A DNA stretch of 64,000 nt from Paeniglutamicibacter terrestris (GTDB taxonomy: Bacteria; Actinomycetota; Actinomycetes; Actinomycetales; Micrococcaceae): positions 186,001-250,000 of the forward strand of contig NZ_JAAWVT010000002.1 in NCBI RefSeq assembly GCF_012271785.1, read 5' to 3'. Positions within the stretch are counted from its first letter, which is position 1. Every line of letters starts with the position of its first letter. Of this stretch, positions 44,201 to 52,731 are shown piece after piece. The notes below the pieces were generated by a model. It was not told the origin of the DNA and searched no databases. It saw only the letters and a program-made list of their open reading frames with translations. Position numbers and translations under genes: made by a program.

Positions 44201-44213
44201 GCCCCGCAGGTGA

Positions 44214-44789
44214 CTAGGCCTTGGGAGTCGGTATCTCGCCCACGGAGTTGACGCTTGATTCCATATCCTGCGCCGTCTCGGAGAGGAATCGGATAACTAC
44301 CTCACGTTCGGCGGCCGTCAGCCGTGCCGCAGCGCTAAAACGGGAGGCATGGTGGCGACCGACCTGCTCGCGTGCGGCCATGTGGGTATCCTCTGTCACC
44401 GCAAGGCACAGTGAACGGCGATCTGTCGCGTGAGCGGTTCGTTCCACGTGGCCCGCACTTTCAAGCTTGTCGATCATCTTTGTCATCGAAGCGGTGGTTA
44501 CCCTCAAGTGCTTTGCTAACGCGCTGGGCGTTACTATATCGCCGGTATTCTTCGCCGATATCAAGAAGCGAATTGCTCGCATATCGGTCTCGTTAAGGTT
44601 CATGTAGTGCTGGGAAGCGCGAGAAATCTTTCGTTCAACAGATCGCAGTCGGCCCATTTCGGCCATGATCCGCTCAATCTGTTGCAACGCGTCTTCACCC
44701 ACAGTTGACCTGTCGATCAGCTCGCTTCGAGGGTCGCTCGAAGCCAGGTTGTAGATCGTGGGAAGTTCCTCGTTGTTCAGTGCTGCCAT
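44214..44789 (-). CDS. MarR-family transcriptional regulator
   Basis: 191 residues from the ATG at 44789 (a TTG at 44798 also opens the frame). The winged helix is clear: TDMRAIRFLISAKNTGDIV, TPSALAKHLRVTTASMTKMI (recognition helix), DKLESAGHVERTAHATDRR (wing). An unusually long N-terminus of ~65 residues precedes it. It converges on the SDR gene with only 13 bases between stops and no hairpin, so the two messages probably overlap. Likely regulator of the photolyase/TspO/SDR group; the ligand is unknown. Confidence 0.85.
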   Translation of the reverse strand: MAALNNEELPTIYNLASSDPRSELIDRSTVGEDALQQIERIMAEMGRLRSVERKISRASQHYMNLNETDMRAIRFLISAKNTGDIVTPSALAKHLRVTTASMTKMIDKLESAGHVERTAHATDRRSLCLAVTEDTHMAAREQVGRHHASRFSAAARLTAAEREVVIRFLSETAQDMESSVNSVGEIPTPKA

Positions 44790-44941
44790 TCCGTCCAAAA
44801 CCTAAAAAAGTTGATAATCGCTCACCCATGGTACGGCGGAATTGTCAGCTTTTAGGCATTTCAGTACATCAAGGTGCTACTCCACGCCTCACCGAAGGAA
44901 GATTTTCTCGACTCTGCCGAAGTGGTGCTGCACGCCGAGAC

Positions 44942-45000
44942 ACAAAAAGCGGGTCGTTTCCCTCCTCGAAAACTGAGAGGGGAAACGACCCGCGTTTTTG
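44942..45000 (-). terminator. Bidirectional terminator downstream of metQ
   Basis: A 13-bp perfect stem (44950-44962 with 44980-44992) is flanked by A5 on the left and T5 on the right, so on the minus strand it ends in GCTTTTTGTG. It terminates metNIQ. Confidence 0.85.
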
Positions 45001-45057
45001 TATCCGCGCTAACGGAAAAGGTTCTCAAGCCGTCAGATGACGCCCGAAAAGTACTGA

Positions 45058-45909
45058 CTAGAAGGCAGGAACGACGCTTCCATCGGTCCAGGTCTTCTTG
45101 ATGTAATCGCGGACCTCGTCCGAGTGCAACAGCTCTTCGAGCTTGGCGATAGCCGGAGTCTCTTCACCTTCACGCCATGTGAGGAAGTTGGCATTCGGGT
45201 TATCGATGGCTGACTCCTGAGCAACAACCTCGTCCAGATTCAGCTTCGCCTGAACGATGTAATTACCGTTGATCACTGCCAAACCGATGGTCTTGTCCTC
45301 GGCGTAGAACTTCGGAACCTGTTCGGAGTTAACTTCCTTGAAAACGAGCTTCTTCGGGTTCTTCACGTCATCGCCGTCAAGGAGCAGTGCCGAATCGGTG
45401 TCCTCAAGGCCGGTGAGCAAGCCAGCGGACTCCAGCACACGAAGGCCACGCAGCTGGTTAACCGGGTCGTTGTTCAACAGGACAACGGAACCCTCGGTAA
45501 CATCGGCGATGTCCTTGAACGTCTTGGAGAAGACGGTCAAGGGCTCAACGTGAATGCCCTTACCGTGTTCGAACTTGTAGCCCTTGGACTTGACTTGGTC
45601 TGCCAGGTAGGCCTCGGTCTGGAAGTAATTAGCATCCAAGGTCTTGTCGTCGAGTGCAATATTCGGCGTCAGGTAGTCATCAATCTCGGTGATTTCCAGA
45701 TCGATGCCAGCATCCTTGGCCAAGTTGTCATCAATGTACTGGAGGATCTTGGCCTGCGGAATCGGGCTGGAACCGACCTTGACGACGGTCGGGTTGGCCG
45801 GGTCGAGTGTTGCTTCCGCGCTGGGGGTAGTGGCGGCGCCACCGCCGCAAGCCGTCAGTGCGAATAGCGTGGCGACACCAGTCAGGGCAAGTGCGAGTTT
45901 CTTACGCAT
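45058..45909 (-). CDS. metQ: Methionine-binding lipoprotein MetQ (NlpA family)
   Basis: 283-residue substrate-binding lipoprotein of the methionine importer. Signal peptide with lipobox LTAC (Cys21), followed by mature segments typical of NlpA/MetQ: VVKVGSSPIPQAKILQYIDD, LDANYFQTEAYLADQ, VAIPNDP-like VVLLNNDPVNQLRGL, and AVINGNYIVQAKL. ATG at 45909; the frame upstream lacks a ribosome site. Last gene of metNIQ. Methionine or a related sulfur compound is the likely substrate. Confidence 0.87.
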   Translation of the reverse strand: MRKKLALALTGVATLFALTACGGGAATTPSAEATLDPANPTVVKVGSSPIPQAKILQYIDDNLAKDAGIDLEITEIDDYLTPNIALDDKTLDANYFQTEAYLADQVKSKGYKFEHGKGIHVEPLTVFSKTFKDIADVTEGSVVLLNNDPVNQLRGLRVLESAGLLTGLEDTDSALLLDGDDVKNPKKLVFKEVNSEQVPKFYAEDKTIGLAVINGNYIVQAKLNLDEVVAQESAIDNPNANFLTWREGEETPAIAKLEELLHSDEVRDYIKKTWTDGSVVPAF

Positions 45910-46018
45910 AGGATGCGCTTCCTTTTCATCAAGATCCAGTGTCGGTGACAGTGGATAGCAAAAGCAGCTAGCGGCTACTGGCTGCACGCCGGCGGGATGA
46001 ACCGTCGGAATTCTGAAA

Positions 46019-46039
46019 GGTTGGGGCGGCACCCCGACC
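46019..46039 (-). promoter_or_regulatory. Intercistronic hairpin between metI and metQ
   Basis: An 8-bp GC-rich stem with one G-U pair (46019-46026 with 46032-46039) and a 5-nt loop just after the metI stop, followed by TTTC on the minus strand. It may adjust relative expression of metQ. Confidence 0.45.
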
Positions 46040-46042
46040 TGT

Positions 46043-46723
46043 TTAGCGGTGGTCTACCAGGCGAGCGAACCAGTCGCCGAGAACCTGAACGATCTGAACC
46101 AGCAACACAATGATCACGATGGTAACGATCATGATGGTGGCGTCATAGCGCTGGAAACCGTAGTTGTAAGCAAGTCGTCCCAGACCGCCACCGCCAACGA
46201 GGCCAGCCATGGCCGAGTACCCGATGAGGGTCACAAGGGTGGTGGTCGTTGCGGCAATGATGCCCGGCATGGCTTCCGGGACCAAGACCTTTCGAACCAC
46301 CTGCATGCGCGTGGAACCCATGACCAAGGCGGCATCAATCTTGCCGGCGGAGACATCGCGAAGAGCGGTTTCCACTAGTCGAGCGAAGAACGGGATGGTG
46401 CCGATGGTCAGCGAAACCGACGCAGCAATTGGGCCCAACGAGGTACCCACCAGCGCGGAGGCCAGGGGGATCAACGAGACCATGAGGATCGCGAAGGGGA
46501 TAGACCTGGTGATGTTAACGATGATGCCCGAAAGCAATACGTTCAGCCCGCGGTTTGGCGTCAAGCCGCCCTTGGCGGTGTTCAGCAGCAAAATGCCCAG
46601 AGGCAAGCCCACGACAACGGTGAAAAGTCCGGAGATGCCCACCATTTGCAGCGTCTCAAGGAAGGCCGGCCACATGGCCTTGGTGATACCAGGATTGGTC
46701 ATCAAGTCATTAAAGAAGTCCAT
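46043..46723 (-). CDS. metI: Methionine ABC transporter permease MetI
   Basis: 226 residues, five predicted spans. MetI-type features are TLQMVGISGLFTVVVGLPLG, NITRSIPFAILMVSLIPL and the coupling-loop region GKIDAALVMGSTRMQVVRK followed by VLVPEAMPGI. It starts two bases after the metN stop; GGAGG within the metN end lies about ten bases before its ATG. Confidence 0.9.
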   Translation of the reverse strand: MDFFNDLMTNPGITKAMWPAFLETLQMVGISGLFTVVVGLPLGILLLNTAKGGLTPNRGLNVLLSGIIVNITRSIPFAILMVSLIPLASALVGTSLGPIAASVSLTIGTIPFFARLVETALRDVSAGKIDAALVMGSTRMQVVRKVLVPEAMPGIIAATTTTLVTLIGYSAMAGLVGGGGLGRLAYNYGFQRYDATIMIVTIVIIVLLVQIVQVLGDWFARLVDHR

Positions 46724-46725
46724 GT

Positions 46726-47718
46726 TTACTTAGCCTCCTTCAGGGTTACTGCGACACCATTGGCGATCAGGTGTGCGGTGATGGCGTTGATGTCTGATCC
46801 TTCGGGAAGTTGAATGCGCAGATGCGCAAATTGGTGCTCACCCAAGTTCTCTACCGAACCTGCCAGCACATTCACGTCAAGATTAAAGGTGCGCGAGATC
46901 GAGGAGATGATTGGCTCGGCAGCGCTGGCCCCGGAGTACAGAAGGTCCAGAACCGTGCCTGCTGGAAGCTGCGCGGGCAGATCCCCGGGCATGGGCAGCA
47001 ATGCCTGAGAAAGTCGGCCGGCCGGGTTAGCAACTACCTTTTCGATGTCGCCGTGCTCAACGATGCGTCCTGCTTCTAGCAGGGAAACCGAATCACAAGC
47101 CTGCTTCACCACATTCATCTCGTGGGTAATGATCAACACCGTGAGGTTCAACCTGTCACGCACCGACTTGATCAGTGCAAGGATCTCGTCGGTGGTCTTG
47201 GGGTCCAGCGCGCTGGTGGGTTCGTCGCAAAGCAGCACATCGGGGTCCGAGGACAGAGCGCGGGCAATGCCCACACGCTGGCGCTGACCGCCGGAAAGCT
47301 GCGAGGGGTACGCATCAGCAAAGTTGGTCAGGCCCACAAGTTCCAGAAGAGCTGAAACTTTCTCGTTGATCGTTGACTTGGGAGTGCCGATCAATTCCAG
47401 AGGGAAGGCCACGTTTTGAGCTGTGGTGCGCGAATCCATGAGGTTCGCGTGCTGGAAGACCATGCCGATGCGTCGTCTCGCGGTGCGCAAATCCGTATCC
47501 GACACGTTGGCGAGTTCCTTGTTGTTCACAGCAACTGACCCAGAAGTGGGGCGATCGAGCAGCGTCAGGCACCGAACGAGTGTCGATTTTCCTGCACCTG
47601 AATGGCCGATAATGCCGTGAATTTGGCCGGCTTCGACGTGTAAGGAAACACCATCAAGGGCAACGACCGTGCGGTCGCCCTGCTGGTAGACCTTGCGCAG
47701 GTCGGTGACTGTGATCAA
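46726..47718 (-). CDS. metN: Methionine ABC transporter ATP-binding protein MetN
   Basis: 330 residues from a TTG at 47718, preceded by AAGGA eight bases upstream; the frame also reads from a TTG 18 bases further up, which precedes that ribosome site. Walker A is GHSGAGKSTLVRCL, the signature LSGGQRQRVGIARAL, Walker [15 protein letters not shown]. The C-terminal NIL domain (last ~80 residues, EPIISSISRTFNLDVNVLAG) is the methionine-sensing module that trans-inhibits the importer. Confidence 0.9.
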   Translation of the reverse strand: MITVTDLRKVYQQGDRTVVALDGVSLHVEAGQIHGIIGHSGAGKSTLVRCLTLLDRPTSGSVAVNNKELANVSDTDLRTARRRIGMVFQHANLMDSRTTAQNVAFPLELIGTPKSTINEKVSALLELVGLTNFADAYPSQLSGGQRQRVGIARALSSDPDVLLCDEPTSALDPKTTDEILALIKSVRDRLNLTVLIITHEMNVVKQACDSVSLLEAGRIVEHGDIEKVVANPAGRLSQALLPMPGDLPAQLPAGTVLDLLYSGASAAEPIISSISRTFNLDVNVLAGSVENLGEHQFAHLRIQLPEGSDINAITAHLIANGVAVTLKEAK

Positions 47719-47908
47719 AAGGGGTGTCCTTAGCAATCAAAAGGAAAAGGGGTACTGAACATTCAACCACTATCGAACGAATGCGGCGCAATCGCGCATC
47801 ATTGGTCGATTTTTTGCAAAGGATGATTGCCGCGGAGTAGTTAGTTGTTGAATCCATGCGAATTCCACGGTTTTTTCGAAGAAATCAATGTCTGGCGACG
47901 AGAAAATC

Positions 47909-47945
47909 GAGAGGCTGGTTACCCGAACGTAGGGTGAACCCTCTC
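47909..47945 (-). promoter_or_regulatory. Large inverted repeat upstream of metN
   Basis: GAGAG (47909-47913) pairs with CTCTC (47941-47945), and GGTTACCC (47917-47924) pairs with GGGTGAACC (47932-47940) with one extra base, around a 7-nt loop. It lies ~190 bases before metN. It does not match SAM-I, SAM-II or SAM-IV consensus that I know. It could be an operator or leader hairpin. The 407-base metN upstream region has no gene I can support. Confidence 0.4.
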
Positions 47946-48071
47946 ACGCGAGCAATAAAACGTAAAATATTGCGTCATCTTTGCGGCATTTGGTCTGTAA
48001 AGCGCACTTCAGCTTCGGCTTGCACTCGATCTGATGAGCCGAGGCGTCGCGCCTTGCGATCAACCGGAAGC

Positions 48072-48112
48072 GTCGAAGGCGCCGCTCCCTCAGGGAGCGG
48101 CGCCTTCGACGG
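48072..48112 (-). terminator. 20-bp hairpin after the exonuclease gene
   Basis: A perfect 20-bp GC-rich inverted repeat (48072-48091 with 48093-48112) with a one-base centre, 14 bases beyond the leftward stop. The innermost pairs must open to form the loop. Confidence 0.7.
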
Positions 48113-48125
48113 TGAGGTCAGCGGA

Positions 48126-48806
48126 TCAGCGTTTGACCGGCCACTGACCATCGACCACAGTTTCTGGGTTCTTGCGACGGAAGAATTCCTGAAGGCTGGC
48201 AGCTTGTTCAGCCGCCCATCCAATCTGGGCTGCGTGCAGTTCTGTGGGATCAATCTGAAGCTGCGGGTATTTGGCTGCCTGCGCGTCGGCAATACCGATG
48301 GTCGCGGCAGCATCCGCCGCCGATGTGTGTGCGTTGAGCAGCTGCACGCCGTAGAACTCGCTCATCACCGAGAGGGTGCGCTTTCCGCGGCGGTACTTAT
48401 CGACCTGCTTGTCAACGATGTACGGGTCAATAACCGGGGTTGGATTGAGCTGCTCCAAGGAGTAACGATTCGCCTCGGCCTGAAGCACCGTGAAGTCGTA
48501 GGCGGCGTTAAACGCCATCACCGGCATGGTTTGGAATAGATCTGCCAGGTAAGCAGAGATTTCAGCGACAGCAGTAGCGGCGTCCACGCCTTCGGCTTGC
48601 GCCTTGGCGGTGGTGATGCCGTGAATTTCTGAAGCCTCGACAGGAATAGCAATGCCGGGGTTGACCAGCCATTCCTTGGTGTGCAGGATTTCTGATCGCC
48701 CATTAACCACGACGATAGACGCGGTCACGATGCGAGCCTCATGTGGATCTCGACCAGTGGTTTCCAGGTCGAAGGCGGCGCGGGGAAGGTTATGCCATGA
48801 AGTCAT
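48126..48806 (-). CDS. DnaQ-like 3'-5' exonuclease
   Basis: 226 residues from the ATG at 48806. Exo I motif AAFDLETTGRDPHEARIV (DxE), Exo II in MAFNAAYDFTVLQAE, Exo III in NAHTSAADAAATIGI (His and Asp), the pattern of DEDDh exonucleases related to the DNA polymerase III epsilon subunit. A solitary small protein, so probably a repair or RNA/DNA trimming exonuclease rather than the replicative proofreader. TAGCGT seven bases before the ATG marks a leaderless start. Divergent from the alkyltransferase-like gene. Confidence 0.85.
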   Translation of the reverse strand: MTSWHNLPRAAFDLETTGRDPHEARIVTASIVVVNGRSEILHTKEWLVNPGIAIPVEASEIHGITTAKAQAEGVDAATAVAEISAYLADLFQTMPVMAFNAAYDFTVLQAEANRYSLEQLNPTPVIDPYIVDKQVDKYRRGKRTLSVMSEFYGVQLLNAHTSAADAAATIGIADAQAAKYPQLQIDPTELHAAQIGWAAEQAASLQEFFRRKNPETVVDGQWPVKR

Positions 48807-48813
48807 GGAAACA

Positions 48814-48819
48814 ACGCTA
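48814..48819 (-). promoter_or_regulatory. Leaderless -10 hexamer of the exonuclease gene
   Basis: On the minus strand TAGCGT ends seven bases before the ATG at 48806. Confidence 0.5.
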
Positions 48820-48925
48820 CCGGGAATCGACGACACTTTGTCCCATCGCAGCGCGGTGGTGGAGGAAGAGAGAGCGGTGAAGCCGATAATAGAGGCTGGG
48901 GAAACATCACGAACGAGGAGCAAGA

Positions 48926-49357
48926 GTGGATCGAGGCAGTGATTCCAGTCGTCCCGGCGCCGCGATCACCGAAGATGGTGCATCGGGCACAGCCGTGGGT
49001 CTCGATTACGACGAGGCAGTGTTCGCCGTCGTTGAGTTAATCCCCTCCGGCAAGGTGCTGGCCTATGGAGACATTGCCGAATTGCTCGGCATTGGTGGAG
49101 CTCGACAAGTCGGCAAGGCCATGGGTAGGGGCGACTCCAACGCCACCTGGTGGCGGGTCATCCGCTCCAACGGAACCTTGCCAAGCGATTTGCAACCGCT
49201 CGCCGAAAGCCATTGGGAAGCGGAGGGCACACCCAGGACGCCGACGCGGGTCCGAATGAATGTGGCCCGTTGGGAACCCACCGACGCGGAGCACACTCGC
49301 ATCGACGGCATCGCCGAATTACTGCCGATGCCAAATCGACACCCTCGAATGATCTGA
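48926..49357 (+). CDS. Alkyltransferase-like protein (ATL, MGMT fold)
   Basis: 143 residues. The MGMT DNA-binding fold is present (YDEAVFAVVELIPSGKVLAY, GDIAELLGIGGARQVGKAM with the Arg finger at R60), but the alkyl-acceptor motif PCHRV is replaced by T-W-W-R-V at residues 74-78: Trp75 sits where the reactive Cys should be. Such proteins bind O6-alkylguanine without repairing it and hand lesions to nucleotide excision repair. GTG start with GAGGAG five bases upstream. Its stop overlaps the adnA start (TGATG). Confidence 0.85.
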   Translation: MDRGSDSSRPGAAITEDGASGTAVGLDYDEAVFAVVELIPSGKVLAYGDIAELLGIGGARQVGKAMGRGDSNATWWRVIRSNGTLPSDLQPLAESHWEAEGTPRTPTRVRMNVARWEPTDAEHTRIDGIAELLPMPNRHPRMI

Positions 49358-52300
49358 TGGAGAACATGGACACCACCAACACAGCTAATCCGACACGCAC
49401 GGAACAGCTGAGTTCAGAGGAGCACGTGCCCGCAGACTCGGCGCAGCAGGCACTGCTGGAGCTGACGCCCGGTCATGGGCCCGTGCTGGTGTTGGGAGGC
49501 CCTGGAACCGGAAAGACGTCGACGTTGCTACGGGTGCTGACCACCCGTCTAGCGGCAGGACTTGATCCGCAGCGGGTGCTGGTGCTTTCACCGACACGTG
49601 CCGCAGCCGCGCTTCTGCGCGATGACCTCTCGGCCGGTACCGACAAAACCTTTTCAGAACCCGCGGTACGCACCTGGTCGGCATATGCCTTTGACCTGAT
49701 CCGCAGGGCGCGGTTGGACGGACTCTTACCGGAGCTCCAGCGGCCTCCTCGGCTGCTGTCCGGTCCCGAACAAGACACCTTGATCGGACATCTCCTTCAG
49801 GGCCATGCCCAGGGCATCACACCCGGCCCGTCATGGCCCGAATCGCTGGGCGAAGCCATCGGCACCCGTGGTTTCCGCAAGGAATTGCGAGAACTTTTTG
49901 ACCGGATCTCCGAACACGGACTTGAGGCGGGCGCGCTTCAGGACCTGGGTGAAAATCTTAAGCGTCCAGAATGGGTCGCCGCTGCCCAGTTCTATCAGGA
50001 ATATCGGGACCTCTTGGATTTGGGTAGCGCCGAGGCATTTGACCCAGCAGGGCTATTGGCCGCGGCAGCAAACATCCTGGAAGAGAACCCAGAGTTCCTC
50101 AACGCTGAACACGAGCGCCTCCAGCTGGTCATGGTCGATGACCTCCAGGAAGCCAATCCTGCCCAGCATCGTTTGCTCGCGCTGCTTGCTCGGGGACGTG
50201 ACCTGATGGCCTTCGCCGTGCCAGATAATGTCGTTCAAGGCTTCCGTGGTGCTCGGCCGGACATGCTCGGAGAATTCGAGACGCGCCTAGGTACCGAAGC
50301 GGACCCGGCCCACATCATGGAATTGCAGATCTCCCACCGACTCGATGGCGAACTGGCCACCGCATGGGGACAGGTCGCTCGTCGCATACCCGTGGCAGCT
50401 GGTGTTGCGGGCAGGATCCTCTCCTTCCCGGAGGCCACTAGCGACAGCGAGGCAGCCGGCGAAGTTCAGACGTCGAGCCCAGAACTCGTGGACGATGCTG
50501 AAAATGGGCCGGTCACGGATAACGCTGCAGCTGAGACACTTCCTCTAGCATCGCCCCCGGGCAGCCTTGAAGTTCTTCTGGTTGATTCGCCCATCCACGA
50601 ACAACGCCTCGTGGCCCAGCGCCTACTCGAAGAACACCTGATCCACCACCGCCCGCTGGATTCCATGGCCGTGATTCTGCGCAATGGCTCCCAAGTACGA
50701 TCCATGTCCAAGTACCTTGCGGGCGCCGGCATCGCGGTAAATACCCCGCCCGCCGAAACGCCCCTGCGGGAAGAACCAGCGGTTCGCCCGCTACTTGACC
50801 TGATGCAATTGGCCTTGGCCCCCGAGGCCCAACAGGATCCTTTACTGCTTCAAGAACTCTTAATGTCGCGCTATGCCAACGCCTCGGCGTTGGACGTGCG
50901 ACGGCTGCGCCAAGGATTGCGCCGTCACGAAGTCGCCAACGGCGGCAACCGCTCAAGTGCCGAGTTGCTCACGGGGATGCTAGATCAGTTGGAACTTTTG
51001 GGGAACATGGGTCGCGAGGCGGCAGGAGCCCGACGCCTGGCACGGATGTACCAAGCACTTCTCGCCGAACTTGGTAGTGGCAATATGAACGCCGAAACAG
51101 CACTTTGGGCGTTGTGGGCGGCCAGCGGAATGGCCGAGAAGTGGAGTGCAGCGGCACTGGAAGGCGGCATCCTCGGTACTCGGGCCGACCACGATCTTGA
51201 TGCCATGCTGGCAATCTTCCAATCCGCCGAACGCTTTGTTGACCAGTTGCCCGGTTCCTCCGTCACCCAATTTGTTGAGCACGTGTTGGGGCAAGAACTG
51301 CCCATGGATACTCTGGCCAATCGAGGCGGAAGTGCTGCCTCCGTCCAGGTGCTCACCACCGCAGCGGCGGCAGGGCTCGAATGGGAATTGGTATTGGTAC
51401 CCGGGATGCAGGAAGGGATCTGGCCCAACACCAAACTGCGTGGTGAATTGCTCGGCGGTGGCGCACTGAGTGATGTGATTGAACACGGCCCGGAAATTCT
51501 TCCCACCCGCAATATCGCCTCGCTCATCCGCGAGACGCGCGCAGATGAGTTACGCACCTTCGCCAATGCGATTTCTCGCGCGAAATCCAAAGTCATCGCC
51601 ATCGCGGTGGCTTCTGACGATACTCAACCGTCTTCCTTCCTCGACATCGTTGATCCACAGGGCGCTGTTACCGGGCGCAACCCTGTCTTTGTTCCGCGGC
51701 CACGCACCCTCGGAGCACTGGTTGCCGAATTGCGCCAAGCCGCCGAGGCCACGGCCCTCGACGAATCACGTGAACCTCTGCACAGCGACGCCACGGAGGT
51801 ACTTGGCACCCTGGCTGCTGCATCGCGTCCGATCCGTGGCGCGCATCCTGCCAGCTGGTGGGGCTTGGCGGAGATCACCTCTACCGGGCCGGTGGTACCG
51901 ACCGGGGAACCAGTTAAGGTTTCACCCTCCAAGGTTGAATCGGTGATGAACTCACCGCTGAACTGGTTTGTCCAAGCCGCCGGGGGAGAAGCTGCCACCG
52001 ACTTTGCCCGTTCTCTGGGCACCCTGGTGCACTCAATCGCCGAGGAACACCCCCAAGCCAGTGGCGGTGAATATCTGGAAGTACTTGAGCAACGCTGGGC
52101 AGAACTGGAAATGCCGAGCAACTGGGAGGGCGCACGGGATCGTGAACGCGCCGAAGACATGCTCAAGAAGCTGGCCCAATACAACGTCATGATGCGTACC
52201 GAGCATCGCACCCTGATCGGCCGCGAGATCTCCTTCGAGATCATCATTCCCGCCGTGACAGCCGACATGGAATCAGGAGCGGTCGAACCTCGCGATGCAC

Positions 52301-52731
52301 TGCTGCGCGGCGTGGTTGACCGCGTTGAGGCAGACGAAGCAGGCAATCCGTGGGTCGTTGACCTGAAGACCGGCAAATCTCAGCCCAGCGGCAAGGACGT
52401 GGAGAAGCACCCGCAACTGGGCGCCTACCAAGCGGCCATCATCAACGGTGCGCTCGCCGGAAAAACACCGGTGGAACTCACTCGCGTGCCAGCAGGCGCC
52501 TCGTTGGTGCAATTGGGAACCACCACCAAGTCCCCGCGCGAGCAGGCCCAACCAGCCATCACCGAGACTGATTGGGCCACACCCATGGTGCTGGCAGCCG
52601 CAGCATTGATGGGTGACGCAGATTTCCTCTCCCGCCATGACCCAGCCCGAGGTGGCCGCAGCGGGAGTAACTGCCGCTTGCCGGGTATCTGTCCATTGTG
52701 TTCCGAAGGAAGGCAGGTCACCGAGCCGTGA
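49357..52731 (+). CDS. adnA: AdnA-type ATP-dependent helicase-nuclease subunit
   Basis: 1124 residues. Double-strand-break end resection subunit pairing with AdnB. N-terminal UvrD-like ATPase: Walker A GGPGTGKT (residues 47-54), a degenerate motif II VMVDDLQEANPAQH, and LEWELVLVPGMQEGIWP. C-terminal PD-(D/E)XK nuclease: D988, D1002 and K1004 in VVDRVEADEAGNPWVVDLKTG. Cys1106, Cys1112 and Cys1115 end the protein (CRLPGICPLC); the fourth expected cluster Cys is Ser866 (NSPLNWF). No other Cys occurs. It starts within the ATL stop codon and ends overlapping adnB. Confidence 0.85.
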   Translation: MENMDTTNTANPTRTEQLSSEEHVPADSAQQALLELTPGHGPVLVLGGPGTGKTSTLLRVLTTRLAAGLDPQRVLVLSPTRAAAALLRDDLSAGTDKTFSEPAVRTWSAYAFDLIRRARLDGLLPELQRPPRLLSGPEQDTLIGHLLQGHAQGITPGPSWPESLGEAIGTRGFRKELRELFDRISEHGLEAGALQDLGENLKRPEWVAAAQFYQEYRDLLDLGSAEAFDPAGLLAAAANILEENPEFLNAEHERLQLVMVDDLQEANPAQHRLLALLARGRDLMAFAVPDNVVQGFRGARPDMLGEFETRLGTEADPAHIMELQISHRLDGELATAWGQVARRIPVAAGVAGRILSFPEATSDSEAAGEVQTSSPELVDDAENGPVTDNAAAETLPLASPPGSLEVLLVDSPIHEQRLVAQRLLEEHLIHHRPLDSMAVILRNGSQVRSMSKYLAGAGIAVNTPPAETPLREEPAVRPLLDLMQLALAPEAQQDPLLLQELLMSRYANASALDVRRLRQGLRRHEVANGGNRSSAELLTGMLDQLELLGNMGREAAGARRLARMYQALLAELGSGNMNAETALWALWAASGMAEKWSAAALEGGILGTRADHDLDAMLAIFQSAERFVDQLPGSSVTQFVEHVLGQELPMDTLANRGGSAASVQVLTTAAAAGLEWELVLVPGMQEGIWPNTKLRGELLGGGALSDVIEHGPEILPTRNIASLIRETRADELRTFANAISRAKSKVIAIAVASDDTQPSSFLDIVDPQGAVTGRNPVFVPRPRTLGALVAELRQAAEATALDESREPLHSDATEVLGTLAAASRPIRGAHPASWWGLAEITSTGPVVPTGEPVKVSPSKVESVMNSPLNWFVQAAGGEAATDFARSLGTLVHSIAEEHPQASGGEYLEVLEQRWAELEMPSNWEGARDRERAEDMLKKLAQYNVMMRTEHRTLIGREISFEIIIPAVTADMESGAVEPRDALLRGVVDRVEADEAGNPWVVDLKTGKSQPSGKDVEKHPQLGAYQAAIINGALAGKTPVELTRVPAGASLVQLGTTTKSPREQAQPAITETDWATPMVLAAAALMGDADFLSRHDPARGGRSGSNCRLPGICPLCSEGRQVTEP

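Noticed and set aside
47654-47857. 67-codon minus-strand frame overlapping the metN start, a possible leader peptide
   Set aside because: It overlaps metN in another frame, lacks a good ribosome site, and has no methionine-rich segment.
47719-48071. SAM riboswitch upstream of metN
   Set aside because: The conserved core sequences of the SAM riboswitch classes I know are not present on the minus strand.
48060-48125. 20-bp inverted repeat considered as a mobile element end
   Set aside because: Its position right after the exonuclease stop and the lack of a transposase or target duplication make a terminator the better reading.
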